A DNA stretch of 31,558 nt from CALKUP01 sp964492735 (lineage in GTDB: Bacteria > Patescibacteriota > Patescibacteriia > UBA9570 > XYC2-FULL-38-9). The position numbers and the translations under genes were made by a program. The DNA lies in contig CAZBLE010000011.1 of the NCBI GenBank assembly GCA_964492735.1, positions 1-31,558 on the forward strand. The letters run 5' to 3'. Shown in pieces: positions 30,314 to 31,558 of this stretch; the stretch's first letter is position 1; each line of letters begins with the position of its first letter. Below the pieces are notes generated by a model. It saw nothing but the letters and a program-made list of their open reading frames with translations. It was not told the DNA's origin and ran no database searches.

Positions 30314-31381
30314 ATGTTTCAACGTTTTTTTGGTCAATTTACACGGGATATCGGTATTGATATTGGAACAGCCAATACGCTTTTGTACGTGAAAGAAAAG
30401 GGTATTGTTATTAACGAGCCTTCTGTTGTTGCAGTAAATACTCGGACAGACGCTATCATTGCTGTGGGTCATTCAGCAAAGCAAATGATCGGCAAGACGC
30501 CACCGCATATCATCGCAAGCAATCCATTAGTTGATGGCGTTATCTCAGACTTTGAGATTGCAGAAAAAATGTTGAAGTACTTTATTGATACAGTGCATCG
30601 TGAAACATTATCGATTGTCGCAAAGCCGCGCGTTGTTATTGCGATTCCATTAGATGTTACTGAAGTAGAACGGAAGGCTGTTGAAGATGCTGTGTTACAT
30701 GCTGGCGCACGCCAGGTCTTTTTAATTCCTGAACCAATGGCAGCTGCAATTGGAAGTCGTGTGCCTATCGAAGATTCAGCAGGGCAATTAATTGTTGATA
30801 TTGGAGCTGGAACAACTTCTATTGCTGTTATTTCACTTGGAGGCATTGTTTCGTTCCGTTCAATGCGTCTTGGAGGAAATGAATTGAACAAAAATATTGT
30901 AAACTACGTACGAGATCATTTTAATATTTTGCTTGGTGAGGGCAGTGCGGAAGAAGCAAAAATCCAAATTGGCTCGGCATTTAAAAGTGACGACTTAATG
31001 GAAATGACTGTTCGTGGTCGCGATATTGTCTCCGGTCTTCCTCGTGAAATTGTTATTACGAGTAACCACATACGAGAGGCGATTGCACGTTCAATTCATT
31101 CAATGGTTGATAATATTAAAATGGTTCTTGAGGCAACGCCTCCTGAATTAGTCGCGGATATTTATAGTCGCGGTATTTTATTATCTGGAGGCACGGCGCT
31201 GCTTCGAGGAATTGATAAGCGGATTGCAAATGACATTCAAATTCCTGTTCACATTGTTGATGATCCGTAGCAAGCATCTGACGATCCGCTGACTGCTGTT
31301 GTGCGTGGAACAGGAATTATCCTTGAAGACATTGATGCCGCTAAAGATTTTTTCGTTGCATCTCCATCGGAGTTTGATTAA
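30314..31381 (+). pseudogene. mreB: Cell-shape protein MreB, canonical copy, interrupted by an in-frame TAG
   Basis: The reading frame encodes a complete MreB: IDIGTANTLLYVKEKGIVIN, NEPSVVAVN, LIPEPMAAAIG with the EP glutamate intact, IVDIGAGT with the phosphate-2 aspartate intact, GILLSGGTALLRGID, and finally LTAVVRGTGIILEDID. A TAG at 31268-31270 ends translation after 318 aa. The same frame goes on for 36 more codons with clearly MreB-like sequence to TAA 31379-31381. The stop is the first codon of an apparent seven-codon insertion (31268-31288) flanked by GATGATCCG and GACGATCCG. As written, the protein lacks its last conserved strand and helix. It may be a nonsense allele, an assembly error, or a tolerated truncation. 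It is followed by mreC, the normal partner. Confidence 0.85.
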
Positions 31382-31401
31382 TTTCTTGAAAATCAATTGA
31401 T

Positions 31402-31558
31402 ATGATTAAACGGCGAGTCCCGTCTTTTGCAACCGCTGCTGCAGTTATTGGTATTGTTGCGTGTGGAGTGATTCTTGTACGATTGCTTCATATTAGTGAT
31501 CCGGTTGTTTCAATGTTCAGTACTGTGCTGTCTCCCGTGCAGTCACGACTCTATCGTT
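31402..31558 (+). CDS. mreC: Cell-shape protein MreC, N-terminal part (runs off window)
   Basis: The first 52 codons encode a basic start (MIKRRVPSFAT), one membrane helix (AAAVIGIVACGVILVRLL) and the beginning of an outside region (VSMFSTVLSPVQSRLY). This is the usual N-terminal layout of MreC, which links MreB filaments to wall enzymes. The position directly after mreB supports the call. The protein is too short here to see the conserved beta domains. Confidence 0.75.
   Translation, partial: MIKRRVPSFATAAAVIGIVACGVILVRLLHISDPVVSMFSTVLSPVQSRLYR

Noticed and set aside
31268..31270. Genome-wide reassignment of TAG (or of TGA, as in Gracilibacteria/SR1)
   Set aside because: TAG and TGA terminate many clearly complete genes here (alaS, rpoA and the MreB paralog end in TAG; the Nudix, GT4 and DUF4012-linked overlaps use TGA), so the code is standard and the mreB TAG is a local event.
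1..31558. CRISPR array or tRNA genes
   Set aside because: No regularly spaced repeats were seen, and the only intergenic stretches long enough (808-1342, 9343-9596, 10050-10162, 12002-12348) are explained by rnpB, leaders and hairpins, without a tRNA T-loop plus acceptor-stem pattern.

Overview
The window looks like a Candidate Phyla Radiation (Patescibacteria) genome, most likely Parcubacteria-like. No taxonomic marker was searched, so the lineage is an inference. The evidence is a set of compact or domain-trimmed housekeeping proteins: alanyl-tRNA synthetase of 612 aa without the C-terminal C-Ala region, and RNA polymerase alpha of 247 aa without its C-terminal domain. Other pointers are a DUF4012 protein next to many glycosyltransferases, a membrane-anchored Clp-like ATPase, very tight gene packing on one strand, and almost no Shine-Dalgarno (SD) sequences. 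The genetic code is standard: TAA, TAG and TGA all end genes here. Every supported gene is on the + strand.

Layout. 1-807 is the 3' part of an Ig-like surface protein gene carrying a 1-nt frameshift. 884-1331 is the RNase P RNA (rnpB). 1343-5673 is a first envelope-polysaccharide block: initiating phosphoglycosyl transferase, GT4, small Wzz-like protein, GT4. 5721-9342 is an operon of a Nudix hydrolase, a small membrane protein and a membrane-anchored double-AAA+ Clp-like ATPase with altered pore loops. 9388-10106 is an isolated GC-rich cassette holding one response regulator, with its own consensus promoter, a structured leader, a strong SD and a terminator. 10163-12001 is alaS. 12002-12348 holds a long imperfect palindrome, a consensus promoter and a structured leader. 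12349-16155 is the infA-rpmJ-rpsM-rpsK-rpsD-rpoA-rplQ-rplM-rpsI operon, closed by a clear terminator.

16222-26616 is a second polysaccharide block: Wzx-like flippase, GT4, GT, Wzy/WaaL-like polymerase or ligase, GT2, DUF4012 protein, an MreB paralog with two active-site substitutions, and GT4. 26613-30237 continues with a delta'-like clamp-loader protein, an Asp-box beta-propeller lipoprotein, ribosome recycling factor and an RseP-type site-2 protease. From 30314 a second, canonical mreB begins. It is interrupted near its 3' end by an in-frame TAG, and mreC follows and runs off the window.

How it fits together. The two polysaccharide blocks supply the recognisable steps of a Wzx/Wzy-type surface glycan pathway: sugar-1-phosphate transfer to lipid carrier, chain elongation, flipping, polymerisation or ligation, and length control. 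The MreB paralog and DUF4012 protein placed inside the second block suggest that glycan export is tied to the cell-shape machinery (inference). Several promoters place the -10 box about 9 nt before the start codon, so many mRNAs should be nearly leaderless. The response-regulator cassette is the conspicuous exception.
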